A stretch of 64,000 bases of DNA from Dipteris shenzhenensis (taxonomy: Eukaryota; Polypodiophyta; Polypodiopsida; Gleicheniales). How positions within the stretch are numbered: the first letter of the stretch is position 1; the number at the start of each line of letters is the position of its first letter. The translations under genes and the position numbers were made by a program. Shown here one piece after another: positions 1 through 11,799 of this stretch. The stretch is from the NCBI GenBank assembly GCA_047967505.1, contig CM106541.1. One strand, 5' to 3'. The notes under the pieces were generated by a model. It saw only the letters and a list, made by a program, of their open reading frames with translations. It made no database searches and was not told the DNA's origin.

Positions 1-578
1 GGTGTTGTTTGCTCTTTGTGCGTGTGTGTTGTGCTTGAGACACTGCTAAGAGCATGAAGAATGATGGTGGTGCTACAAAATGTGCTAATCACAATGTGAA
101 ATTATCATCCCACCCTAAACCTGCAACCATCAATCAAAAAACAACAAGACATTCAAAATGCAATGAGACATACAAAACCCACTGTCATCATCATTGCCAT
201 CATTACCACAATTCATGAGTCACTATCCTTATCATGTTCATAATCAATTTTCTCATCTTTAGACCCATGTAGAATGCGAATATTATTTCCTTCCTCTTCA
301 TCTGATTCATCCTTCTCATCACTATCCTCCTCATATGTTGCACCATCAGCCCCCTCCTCATCCTCTTCTTGGGGTTCTAGGATTTGCAATGATGGGACCG
401 TGGATAACATCAGGTGGGATATCATAGGTCCATTTTGTAAATTTCCCTCATATCCCACATCTCCTAATTTTTTGAGCATTTTATGATTGGCATAGATGTA
501 TACTAGCTTCTCAACCCGATTCTCTAGAAGTCTATTTTATAAAGTACTATGAATGCACTCAGGGTCTAAAAGGTTCTA

Positions 579-1900
579 TGACACCAAAATTTGGTATCGT
601 TTATTTGGAATTGGTGTTGTTTTTTTCTATGTTTGCTAAAAGTGTGAGTATCCTTGGTATGAGATGAGATTTATTTGTGTATGGGATACTGTGGGATTTT
701 TAGAAAATAGGAAGACTGAGCCATGTACAGAGGTGGGTCTCATGTCCATGTGTTCCAATAATGTAAGAGAGATCACATGCAAGCATGTCAAAGGCATGTT
801 AAGTGTGGAAGAGTGTGGAATCAAGAGGAATCCTTCTAGAATTCCTATATGGAATAAGGAGGATGTGGACATATGGAAAAGAGAGGGTCCCTATGGGCTC
901 CATGTGGGAAGACCCTTGACTCTCTCAATATTTTAAGGCTCATGAGAATCAACATGTCAAGAATAGCCAAAAAGACATGGATGGTGACATACACAGGTTT
1001 ATGTGTTTGATGGGGAAAGGAATCTACAGGCAACAACAACAATTGTAGATGGGTGAAGAAGGGTGACAAAATCTCTATAAAAGGATCCCTCTCTCTTGTT
1101 CAACATCTCTTCCACCATTAAGCCTCATGTTGCTGTAGCTCTAGTCTCCTCAAGCCTCTTTCATGAGACTTCTCTCTCCCTCTTGTAGATATCCTCTTAT
1201 GTAGTCTCTTGTGTCCAACATATCATCTCTACTTCATTCTCTTTCTATGAGTAGTCTTGGAGGTCCCACTCCCTTTTGTATGTATGAAACCTTTTCTTCT
1301 CCCTTGTGTTTGTAGTATTTTGAGTTGCGTTTGAGTAGAGTCTCATGCTATTGGTAATGAAGGTCACTTTAGGTTCTCTCTCTTGAGTGTGTTTCCCCTT
1401 TTTCCCATTGCTTTGTTCTTTTCTCTGTTCCAAAGTCTTCAAAAGTGCTTCATATTCAGCCACTCATTGTGCATATATGGTTTATCCATTTCCTGAGCCA
1501 CAAAGGAGCTCTTCCTTCCCTCTTAGATGACCTCTTTGGGACTTTGATCATTGATAAAGTTTGATCATGGGGGGATTATTCTCCCAAGTCAGCATCAATA
1601 GAAGGAGTAGGTGTTTTCCATGGCTATTTAATCCTTTGTTAGTGTTTTACTCATAGCTTTTTGCTCAATGATCTGATTTTGATGAAACTTATATCAAACT
1701 AAAGATTTTGTCAAAACACATCATTGTATGTATTCAGTATTTAAAAGAAAATGTTAAACCAAATGTTATGAGTCTCTGTGTGTGATAATTTTTTTTAAAG
1801 ATAGTTTTTACCCCTTCCAGTAAATGTCCATAACATTTCAATTGCTTCTCTATTCCGTATAAAACATATGCCAGTGCAAAGCTCATTTCAAGGTGCATCT
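579..1900 (+). mobile_element. LTR of the Ty3/gypsy family (copy A side)
   Basis: This stretch is a diverged direct repeat of 52325-53637, which lies just downstream of the gypsy copy B polyprotein and is therefore its 3' LTR. Both start with TGAC and share a TATAAAAGG box (1076-1084 here, 52908-52916 there) followed by C/T-rich sequence, the expected LTR promoter layout. Similarity fades near position 1880-1900, so the right end is approximate. Sequence just left of 579 also resembles the bases preceding the copy B 3' LTR, so this may be a 3' LTR shared with, or recombined into, the element whose gag begins at 2367. I see no function beyond the LTR. Confidence 0.6.
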
Positions 1901-2366
1901 CTATGTGTACTTAAATATTTAATATCATGTATCTAGTAAAAGTCATAGGCCTCTATGCTTGATGACAATTTGCATAATGTTTTTGAGCTACTTGTAGAGG
2001 AATCTATGAAGGAGGTGCAATGTTTCCCTAGAACCTACTCATCTGGCCCAATCAGCCCTGGAAAACCCCTAACATATATTAGTTTGTGCCATATTGAGCC
2101 AAAAGATATTTCAACAACATATCTCTCTTCTTTTTGGTGCAAACTGGCTTGGTGAGATTATGGATTATGCCCTCCACTAATCCTTTCCTTCTCCCTATGC
2201 TAGACTACAACATCACTTGGGATGTCACCGTCTTCATTCTCATATAAATAAAGAAGGGGGAAGAATGTGTGGTGTGGTCTCTTAGAATGAAAGTTTCTTT
2301 TTTACTTCCCCTTTCCCAGCTTGGGATATTGTTTGGATCTTGGTGATTCCTTATTGGTGTTTCATC

Positions 2367-3197
2367 ATGGTGAAAATTCTAGTGTTTCGAGGGACCCAAG
2401 GGGAAGACCTGGAGTCTTATCTTCAGGATTTTGTTTGAGGATGTCAGCTTTCTGGCTAGTCCATGAAGGATTGGGTGGATATTTTACCCGATTTTCCTAA
2501 ATATGTAGCCCTGAGTTGGCATGTCAAGGCCTCGCTGGACTCTACGAGGGAAGACTGGGACCAAGTTCTGGCTGCAATAATGCTGAGATTGGGGGCATTG
2601 GAGTCACCAAATGCATTGATGTTGTAGTTGGACTAGTTTTATCAAGGGGAGAGTGAGACTTGACAATCTCATATTAGGATTTGTGGACAAAGTATGAAAG
2701 GGAAGCTTTGTGAGCTATGGTATCTACATTGTCAGCCCCTCAGAGTCTCTCAAGGATGGATTACTTAAAGATGAGAAAATTTGTGATGGCTTTGGAGCCT
2801 TGTCTTTGCTCAAAAGTAATGAGTAAAGATCCGACAACATACATGGAGGCACTCCATATTGTGACCAAGAAATAAGCTTCTCTATATATCAAATCCTATT
2901 TTTGTCTCTTTATCAAATTCAACTTCTAAGGTGGAGGTAATGGAAACTCCTAGTCCTCTGAGTTACATCATGATATCTCCCAATTGATGGTAGAGTTTGC
3001 TAATTTGAAGTTGCATTTGGTTAATGCATGACAACCTAAAGCACCCAAGAGTGAGGATAGGACTTGACTTAAGGCCTTGAGTTAAGAGTGGGGCCATTGG
3101 CTATGAATGTAATGAAAAAGGTCACTATTGCCTTGAGTGTCCTAGATTGAGAAAGAAAGAGGAAAAGGAAGTATCCTTGATAGAAGCTTCTTCAGGG
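2367..3197 (+). pseudogene. Ty3/gypsy gag relic, copy A
   Basis: Gag is the structural capsid/nucleocapsid protein of an LTR retrotransposon. The reading starts at ATG 2367 with MVKILVFRGTQGEDLESYLQ and matches the gag relic at 36404 nearly codon for codon. An in-frame TGA follows about 27 codons in, and further stops and shifts interrupt it. Near 3110-3150 there is a zinc-knuckle remnant in which the first cysteine of the C-x2-C-x4-H-x4-C motif has become glycine; the motif is intact in the second copy at 37166-37207. The relic ends abruptly at 3197, where an LTR of element E begins. It is non-functional. Confidence 0.7.
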
Positions 3198-3372
3198 TGT
3201 TGAGGATGGTGTAAATTGCACCGTACATCTAGAGCATTAAAGGCAAACCCTAAACCGAACCCTAAGGGTTCACATGTATATCTTCACGTTCATGTTCAAC
3301 ACAACTCAATGTATAGGTAGCTATATCATGGTGCATTCCTCTCTCTCTCTCCCTCTCTCTATTCCCCTATCA
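3198..3372 (+). mobile_element. 5' LTR of nested element E (copy E1)
   Basis: This short LTR begins TGTTGAGG and ends CTATCA. It is directly followed by TGGTATTAGAGCC (3373-3385), one mismatch from the primer site for initiator tRNA-Met. It carries telomere-like AACCCTAA units and a CT-rich 3' part. Copies occur at 8079-8263 (minus), 37267-37447 and 45980-46166. The five bases before it, CAGGG, pair with TAGGG beside the inverted copy at 8074-8078, consistent with a diverged target duplication inside gypsy gag/pol. Confidence 0.8.
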
Positions 3373-5138
3373 TGGTATTAGAGCCCGACGACAGCTAACG
3401 ATGGCCTAAATGAGCTCAAGGGCTCAAGCCATCCAAAATGCCACAACCTACAGACCATAGCACCTCATGGTGGATGCCCATGCACTCCACCAGCAACAAT
3501 GCCTCCTCCACACAATGGCAACATCACACGGGACAGGCTCCCCAACGTGTCTCACACGAATGGAGAAGATGATGGATTTTGGTTTGTCACCGATGTCAAA
3601 TCCTATTCTCAGATTCTTGAATCCTTCTCACCCCACCACGTGGCAACCCATCCATACACGTGGTAGTCCACATCATCACTCACTACCACATCAACAATCC
3701 AACCTGCTGTGCCACATCAACATCTCTAACAATCTACCATGTCATCAGTGGGGCTAGTTCAAATTGCCACATCATCATCTTGTCAGCCACGTGGCACATC
3801 TACCAGGTCAACATTGTAGGCCCCAGTGCCATGTCACTTGCCACCTATGCAACCACATCATCAAGATGCCCAGTCAACTCCCTACCTTGTCATCATGACA
3901 TGTGGCATAGTGCTAGCAAGGAACACTTGCCTCTACATAAGCACAATGCATTTCTACATCTACAACCTCACCATAGGCCACATCATAATTTTTGGGCCTT
4001 CTTGGGATCAAAGTTTGTCCTATCCTTTCGGGAGCCATAACTTTTGATCCAAGAAAAATTTTGCAGTGCTCCAAAAAGCAAATTTGGTCGCACATATCTC
4101 ATCAGATTTCACATCTGAGATTTTCACAAGTGAAAATCACCAAATCCTCATCAAACGCAACCACCTCCTGTAATCCACTGCTGCGTACCCAACACATATA
4201 ATGAATTAAGATAAAATTATTTTGCTACATTTTCCACTTCAATGTGTAGTATAGTTGTAAGTATAGTTGTAGACTAGCATTGTCATAGAAGAGATCCAAC
4301 TCCACCAAGCCAAGTCAAACATTGCCATATTACCCGATTAGTTCCTACCGGCATCAGTCCCATTGGATCTATATCGGTGTACATACTCACACATCTAACA
4401 CTAGCTTAGTGTCGTGGAATTTGGTAGTTCACCACACCAGCATGACACTCCTCAAATTCAAGATTGTTGCATTCTTCTTGCCCGCACATATGCCACCCAT
4501 GTAAAGTCACATATTGTTGACTATTTTCTGGCATTAGGTTTCATACACATACATCAGCCTTGTACAGCCCCTTGGCTATGCCCAACACATAGTTGTCATC
4601 ATTTCACTACAACATTAATCCTTGGCATGCACAGTTGTTCTTCCATCACATGACTTGGTTTTGATAGTTCAGTGTAAGACCCCGAGTGGCAGCTCTTGTA
4701 TAATGTTCTCATGGGTAGACACTCTCGCCAGTACATGGGTAATCCTCTTGCACAGAGCACCAGACCGCCGCCTCTAGCATCGAGCTATTCACATCACGCA
4801 GTTGATGATACACTAGTCATGACTTTGGACGAGATCTGTGAGTGGAAATTGAACCTTCTTCGACCATTTATTGCCTCAGGGTATGTACCAGTTTATGATA
4901 TAGATTCGAGCCTCGTTGGTCTTGAGCGAGTGGACACAAATGTTCCACATGTTAGCATGGATTAGCTTGCAACTTTTTATCATGAACATTCCTTGCTAAG
5001 CCCCTCAGCATGAGGCACACTTCTCGGTAAGCCCTCAGCAGGAGGCATATTCAATAGTAAGCCCTCAGTACGAGGCATATTTGACATTAATCCCTCAACA
5101 CGAGGTCATCCCATTCACATCACCACATCCTGATTGTA
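3373..5138 (+). mobile_element. Internal region of element E1, 5' part, no retroviral proteins
   Basis: This stretch aligns with 37448-38985 plus 44341-44590 in the second E copy, where a transposon interrupts it. After the tRNA-Met-type primer site I find short open frames but no gag, protease, RT or integrase signature, so E looks non-autonomous. A 30-bp tandem repeat built around TAAGCCCTCAGCA lies at 4997-5106 in four copies. Similarity to the second copy stops at about 5138, where gypsy integrase sequence on the other strand begins, marking a rearrangement breakpoint. Confidence 0.65.
4997..5106 (+). repeat. 30-bp tandem repeat inside element E, four copies
   Basis: The units start at about 4997, 5028, 5058 and 5088, each with a version of TAAGCCCTCAGCAYGAGGCA. 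The array is also present in the second E copy (about 44437-44570), so it belongs to the element and predates its duplication. Confidence 0.75.
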
Positions 5139-7900
5139 GTTGGTTTCTACAAGATTTCCCATTGAATTGCACAACAATCTATTTGTACTCTCAGCCAAGC
5201 CATTACATTGGGGATAGTATGGCATGGACATGCTATGATTTATCTTTAGCTTATGCACCACGTCCTCAATTAGTTCATTTCTAAAAGAGGTTCCTTCATC
5301 AGTGAGAATTTCCAAAGGACAACCAAAGTGTGAACAAATTTAATCAAAGAGAAGTTTTGCAACTGTTCTTGTGGCCTTGGCCTCTGCCCACCGACTCACA
5401 TAGTTTGTGGCCACCAATAAATACTGATATAGCACCTTATCTTTTCCCAATTTATAAAGAATGTCATTCAACAATAGCATAGGGGCAAATTTTCCTTACC
5501 AATATTTACTTTTGTTGTGGAGGACCCTTGAGGAACATTCCTTCTTCCTCATATTATTGAACATCTTGCAGTTCTAGGCATCTAATGTCTACCAAAGAAA
5601 CCACTCACCCCGTCTTGTACCGCAATGGCTTGAGTAGCTAAATCATCTGCCCTTTGAATTTATTTTTTGTTTATATGAATAAACTTGCAAAAACATGGTG
5701 CCATATCCTTCTGATTAAGCTCCTTCAAATGAGGACTTCTTGTCTTGTAATGCCCTTGCATTTTTTTAATAATAATCTCCTCTTACTTCCAATTCTTTAA
5801 CTTGAATTCAAAGATAAACCTCCAAACCAAGAATCAAAGCATTATACTCAAGTACATTCTTAGTTCTGATACCTATATGCTCTTACCCTTTTGCCCATAC
5901 CTATTGGCTTCAAAATTCATTAAGACCATCCCCTCGGCTCCTTGTTGGTATGGAATAAAAGCCCCATAAAAATGCAAAACAAAAGTTGTTGGTGGTGTGT
6001 CCCTTTCATGCTTAATATCCTCCTTACATTTCTTTTCTTCTCCTAGATCCTGCCATCTTGTGAGAAAATGCCATAGTGGATTTTGTTTCCACCTCTGTAA
6101 GTTGTCGGTGGCTAGCATAATGGATGGGATGCATTCTACCTACCTCTCCTTTCTGTAGCAATATAGCATCAATTAAATGCAAAGATGACCAAGATTTCAA
6201 TATTGGGCCTTTACTCATGGCCCCTAGAAATACTCATATCGCTCCACAACCCATTGGAAAGAAAATCCTTTTCTTGTCAACAAGTTCATTGATGCACTAA
6301 CTCTGTAAAATCATCACAAAAGCATTGATAATACTTGCTCTTTCTTAGAATTCTATGAGCACTAGTCACACTGTCAGGAGTTGGCAATGACATGATTGTT
6401 GGAACCTTGTCACGATCCATTTGCAAGCCTTCTTCAAAAACAAAATGCCCCAAAAACTACTTTTGTTTGAGCCAAATTACACTTACTAGGATTTAGACAC
6501 ACTTTTGCTTCATCAATTCGAGCTAAGGCCATCTTTAACTCCTCCATGTGATCCATGCACCGAGAATAAGTGCAAAAATCATCAAAAAATACCCTTATGA
6601 TTTTTCCCAAGTAAGGCTCAAGCACTTGACTCATGAACCTTTGAAATGTAGCTGGTCCATTAGCATCACTCTAAAAGCAAAGACTCCCCAAGGTGTGACA
6701 AATTACGTCTTCTTTTGATCTTCCTCTTGAATGCAAATTTGAAAGCGTATAGAATACATTTGATGCCTAGTTACTTGTCTAGTATTTCATCTTGGAATGG
6801 GAAAGCAAAATGATCCCTCTTGGAGCATGCATCCAAGGGACAACATTCCACACAAACTCTCCACTTATTTCCTTTCATTAGTGTGACAACTACAGGAGAT
6901 ATCCATTATGAATCATCAATAGAAAAGATGAATTTCACAATTAGCTTACTTTATGGCTTCAACTCAATCTTGTGCTCCACAAGTGAGACTGCTCGAATCT
7001 GTGAATATATTGTTAAAAAGAGATATGGAAAATTATCCAACATATCCAAGTATTGGAGCTTCTCGCTACTTGATAGAGAGTCACCAAGAATCTTTTCATT
7101 GCATTGCTGTCATTCATTGTGCTCCACATCCTCCACATAAAATGTCTTTGCAGAATCCTCTTGTACCACCACCTTGTTCCCTTTTTACTCCTACTGATCA
7201 GTATCAAGACAAAGGCCAAAGGCCACTCCTTCCCCCTCACCCTATTTTGGACTCCTCGCACAGCTACACCCTGTCTCTTCTTCTTCATTGATTAAGTCAG
7301 AGCTGAACTTTTTGATGTTGAAGACTCCTCCTTGACAACCTCCTTTTTGCGACTTCTAGTATTGTACGACAACTTCCTATCCTTCCCCTACAAAATAAAT
7401 TCCCCAGTATCCCACTTTTGAACAACTTTCACCTTGCATAGCTAAGGCCTTCCCAAAATCAATGGATAGGCACGTTCATCTGGCTTGATAGCGATCACTT
7501 GAAAAGTATTTGGCATGAAAATTCCACATACATCCACTTCTAGATTCTTCACAACTCCCAAGGTCTTTACCCTAGTGTTGTTAGCCAATTTGATGCGAGA
7601 ATTAGAGGTATTACTAGAGTATTTCATGGTCTTCTCACTCATGACATTAATCGATGCACCTCCATCAATGTAAACATTAGAAATCACTTGACCCTCAATG
7701 ATCACGTCAGCCATAGGCACATCATCACCAACATCTATATCTACCTTTTGAACAATAGGAATGGCACCTTTCTTTTTTTTCTTCTTTGACACCCTTGTGC
7801 TTGCTAGCTTTCCCCATTCTTTCTGTAGTTTTGGAGACAAAGTAAGTAAGTGACTAAAGGTGATATGAGCTTCCTTTTCTTTAAGATTGGATGACAAGTC
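5139..7900 (-). pseudogene. Ty3/gypsy pol relic, copy A (protease-RT-RNase H-integrase)
   Basis: On the minus strand the order is protease (7897-7442, with IDGGASINVMSE and the closing LILGRP), reverse transcriptase (6634-6434, with the FFDDF form of the YxDD site), an RNase H stretch (about 6218-5873) and the integrase core (5315-5115, with ILTDEGTSF and YYPQCNGLAES). Protease before RT with integrase last is Ty3/gypsy order. A second RNase H-like segment fused after the first hints at the Tat/Athila group, which is an inference. Frameshifts and stops separate the domains and the integrase C terminus is missing. The copy lies opposite to its own gag (2367-3197), which suggests an internal inversion. 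Confidence 0.8.
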
Positions 7901-8078
7901 ATAGCTTCCAATGCCTTGTCCTAAAGGAAAGTCTGACTAGCTAATCATCCTTCTAGATGCCTTCTTTTTCTTACTACGGCATTCCTCTTCCCAAGGTCCC
8001 TCATCTACTTCTTCCTCACTTCCTTCTTCTTACTATGCCCTCATTTAGCCATCATTACCTCTCTTTCCTCATCCCCTA

Positions 8079-8263
8079 TGATAGCGGAAGTGAGATAGGG
8101 AGAGAGAGAGAGAGAGGAGTGCACACAATATATCAACCTATACATTGAGTTATATTGAACATGAACATGAAGATATACATGTGAACCACTTAGGGTTAGG
8201 GTTAGGGTTAGGGTTTGTCCCTAATGCCCTAGAGGTATAGTGCAATTTACACCATCATCAACA
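8079..8263 (-). mobile_element. 3' LTR of element E1, inverted
   Basis: Read on the minus strand it starts TGTTGATG and ends CTATCA, as in the other E LTRs. A polypurine tract (read on the minus strand, ending AGAGGGGG) adjoins it at about 8264-8271. It contains four TTAGGG-type units at about 8190-8216. The flanking 8074-8078, TAGGG on the minus strand, is the target duplication, next to gypsy protease sequence exactly as in copy B. Confidence 0.8.
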
Positions 8264-8905
8264 CCCCCTCTTAAATTGCACTGGGGGGTAATTAGAGGGT
8301 GCATGTGCAAGACATGTTTGTGTTTTGTTTGGTGCATATAATAGCATCCAAAACTAAAAAGAAAACTAAAAACAATCATAGTAGTATGTGTGTATGTGAG
8401 CACAGTGACTACAGCATGTACAATGAGTACAACTTATGATCCTGTACATAATGTGCATTTCCCCCTCTTAAGTTGTTGGTCATCCTTTACCTTTGGGAAT
8501 GAAACCCAGTAGATAGGCCAAAGGGAAGAGAAAGGAAATATGTAGAAAGTAAAGTCTAGTTGGATTAAAGAATGGTCTATCAAATGATGACTGAATGTAT
8601 GGTTGTGTGCTGAACATGTCAATGCTAAACACGTTATGAGTCACCGTGGACCGTGCAGCTACTCTAAAGAAGAGGCATCTAGATCTTAGGCTAGTTGATG
8701 TAGCTATCTTGAAAGAATCTAGTAGGTTGTGACAAACGAGGGTGTCATCAACCCTAAAGAACTGAAAGCAATGTCAAATGTATGCTGCAGTAGTAGAGTA
8801 ATCTTTGTCATATGATGCGGGGTCAAATAAGACCGCATAGTTGGTGTGGACAGAGTGATCCAGGGGCTGAAAATCTAGGGCCGAAGGTGCAAGTATGATA
8901 CACTG
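8264..8905 (-). mobile_element. Internal 3' part of element E1, inverted
   Basis: This is the reverse complement of about 45370-45979, the end of the second E copy. The segment around 8774-8900 encodes the same open stretch (FQPLDHSVHTNYAVLFDPAS) as 45400-45475, which is conserved but unrecognised. Similarity ends near 8905, the second breakpoint of the proposed inversion. About 0.8 kb of E (equivalent to 44590-45370) is missing between the two pieces. Confidence 0.65.
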
Positions 8906-11140
8906 AATTTTCCCTTCATTTCTAGTAAAGGATGTGTGGGCCGAAATCAATGTCTCAGAAAGGAAAGACATTGTAGGTATGATGCTTCTTTTGCCTCATC
9001 TATTTGTAGACACGTATCAGCAATGCCTGTACTTTTGTCTAAGCATTTTATGATGTGGCTTCTTGCATTCCAATTTTTGGTATGCAGCTGCTGAGCACAC
9101 TGAATTTTCAACAAGAGCCGATTTGATTTGCCCTTCAATTTCAAAGATTGGATGATTAGTTCATCTGCTACTACTGTGCATTCATTTCACTCTAGGAGAT
9201 TTCAAAATATGTTAATTTCATTTTATGATCATGTATGGTTGGTGTTGTATTGGTAGGAGATGAAAGAGATGGTGGAATATGGAGAGGAACTAATGTCCAA
9301 GCGGAAACAAGCCTCGACATCATCAATGATACCCATCGATGTCACAATTGGGAGGCAACATGTTGTTGTATCTTGTACAGCTCTTACCTCCTCTTACATT
9401 GAGACCAGACTTGTTATGCAACATGTATCATTTATTTAGCAGGTCTCTTACTGCTTCATAATAAAAGCATAAGCTATCTTTCTTTGTTAATAGTAATAGC
9501 TACTGTGGGGTAAAGAGATGAGGAAGAGGAGTGGATTTTTCCACCTCACTTAGCAAAATCTAACTATCCCCCTCCCTCCTTTTCCTTAAAATAACAAGCT
9601 TAAAAGAGGGCCATTACCCAAAAGAAGTAACCCTAGAGCCCCAACCAACATGCATACCCTAAACCCTAGAGCCATCCTAGTACTAGTTTGCCTAAATCCT
9701 ACTCCATTTTCTCTTCCTCCGTTTTCTCCTCCCCTTCTCCATCCTTCTCATCCATTGCTGTCTCTTCCTCTTGCCATTCGATCCTTTCATCCTCCTTTAT
9801 GTCCCCCTCCTACTTTTGCTTTCCCATCTCTTGTGCCTTCCTTTTTCTCCCCAATCTCCTAATTTTGTCCCCCCATTTCTTTTAAATCATTTGAAGAACT
9901 TTTAGGACTACTTTTCTTTGGTCTATTATTGTATTGAACCTTGGACATTGTGGTGCTCCAACTGAGTACTATTTTGACCGTTACTTGTTTCACTTGGATT
10001 TCCAAAGCTACACACATTGTTTGAGAGAGAGACATTATCATTATCTTTCAAGGGGAAAAAGTTGATTGGGAGTGTTCTCACTCTGGTGCGACAAAGGTTC
10101 CAGAGGAGTCTAGTTACAATTTCTTGTCATTGGCAACAAATATGAAGCAATCCATCTAAGTTATCAAATACTTCAAGAATGCATGAGTGCTCCACTACTG
10201 ATACCTTGTGAAAAAATGTGTTTTCTACAATAGGGAGGTGCATTGTTGTTGAAGTACAAAATAAAGAAACTAACTTGTTCGTCGATGGACAAGATGTGCA
10301 AATACTTGAATTCATAGGATCATTTGGTAATACATGAGATTGTGTGTTTGAAAGTAACCGGATCGGCAATCGATCACTACATGTTCAAGATTTGATTCTT
10401 ACCTTGCTAAGAAGTAGCAAACTAAGAAGATTGTTTGGAAAGGTAGGAAAGCAAGAATGCATCACTGAGTTGCTTGCACTGAAATATGAATCATGATGAT
10501 GACATTTTACTTGATTTCCAAGTGTGAATGAGAAGGAAAACTCAAAGAAAGGAAACATTTTCTCTCTACTTTATGCTTAGAGGCATTGCAAATACTACCC
10601 AATGAAAAGGGCATCTTTCCAAACATTGTCTTTTGGGGACAATAGACAAAACATATGGTGGATTCTCTTTCTTGCATTGCTAAAAAAGGCATTTTTCTTT
10701 ATCCCATCATCCATGGGAAATATATTACATTATTCCTACAAACATTTGATACACAAGGATGGTGTTACATCTTAGGGAACATCTGCATGTAGTGTTTGAA
10801 AGAGTATCCATAGAAGCTATTACTAATGTGAGCAATGATTTTCTAGGATAACGATTCAAGCGCAAAGGATGGTATGCCATGAGCTATAAAGAACATTCAT
10901 TAAAAGCTCACAAAACTCACAGAAACTTACTCGCAAAATGTCAAAACTTGTATTTTAAAAAGGAGGGGGACATCTTTCAACTTTGGTTTAATGCATGCAT
11001 GCAAAAACTTTAATTTTTAAAAAAAGGTTTTGCAACAGGTTACGCCATACACGAGTTGGTTTTTGAAGCTAGGTTGCCATGCATACAAAGAAAAAAAATC
11101 AAAAAATAAACTCCAAGAGGCCATGCTTTTGCCAGCATGC
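8906..11140. other. Intergenic stretch, no recognisable gene
   Basis: I see only short, unrelated open frames. A stretch at 9256-9400 reads as a short charged peptide on the plus strand without a recognisable domain. A C/T-rich tract lies at 9700-9860. No LTR ends, tRNA or conserved motif was found. Confidence 0.4.
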
Positions 11141-11219
11141 CAAACATCAAGACAACATTGCTGTCTTAGCGTTTGGTGCACCAGCATGAGCATAGGCTCC
11201 TAGAGCCCATTTTTTAAGA

Positions 11220-11292
11220 ATCCCAGAACATCTCATTCTAGCTCTCATACATTTCCCAGAACATCTCATTTCGGCTCTCATACATTTCCAAG
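11220..11292. repeat. Two-copy tandem repeat of about 36 bp
   Basis: The phrase TCCCAGAACATCTCATT followed by a variant of CTAGCTCTCATACATT occurs twice back to back. It explains the duplicated CMRAxMRCSG peptide seen on the minus strand, which I do not consider a gene. Confidence 0.7.
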
Positions 11293-11589
11293 CATGGGAT
11301 TGAAGAGGTACACCTAACAAGTGGTTACCCTTCATATTTGTAAGCAGTAACTATGCATAAATACTACTAAAATACTATCTGGATATTCTCCACCTATCAA
11401 CCTTAACATTGCCGGATGTTGCATAATGGAGGGATGGATCAAGAAGATCATGTGCGCATATTTTGTCAATCCTTCAATGTTACTATCTCTCCAATGCTTC
11501 CACTCCATAGGGGGTTCCCTTGCTTTCCATCCTTCTTCACCATTTGATCATCTTGGTAGCTCCTCCTTCCTCATAGCTTTCGTTAATCC

Positions 11590-11725
11590 TTCTATTAGAG
11601 AGATGTAAAATAGGGGGGAGAGAGAGACGGGCAAAGAGCAAGGGTTTGGAGGAGGAGTTGAGAGAGAATGAGAGCTTGAGAGAGATGGGGGGGAGTAGGG
11701 GGTTTAAGTGGTCTTTATATAGTTG
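11590..11725 (-). promoter_or_regulatory. Possible promoter-like stretch (TATA box plus CT-rich leader)
   Basis: On the minus strand CTATATAAAG (about 11713-11722) is followed by roughly 120 bases of strongly CT-rich sequence. That resembles plant core promoters and LTR promoters. No convincing coding region follows it, so it may be a solo-LTR remnant or chance. Confidence 0.3.
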
Positions 11726-11799
11726 ATGTCTCACAAATAGCATTTAATGAGTATTTAAAGCAAGAATAGGTGTAAGGGTGAAGATGCCATTTTTTGTAA

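Noticed and set aside
213-479. Acidic 88-codon minus-strand frame
   Set aside because: Composition is low-complexity (Glu/Asp runs read from a TCC/TCT-rich strand) and no domain, splice site or neighbour supports a gene.
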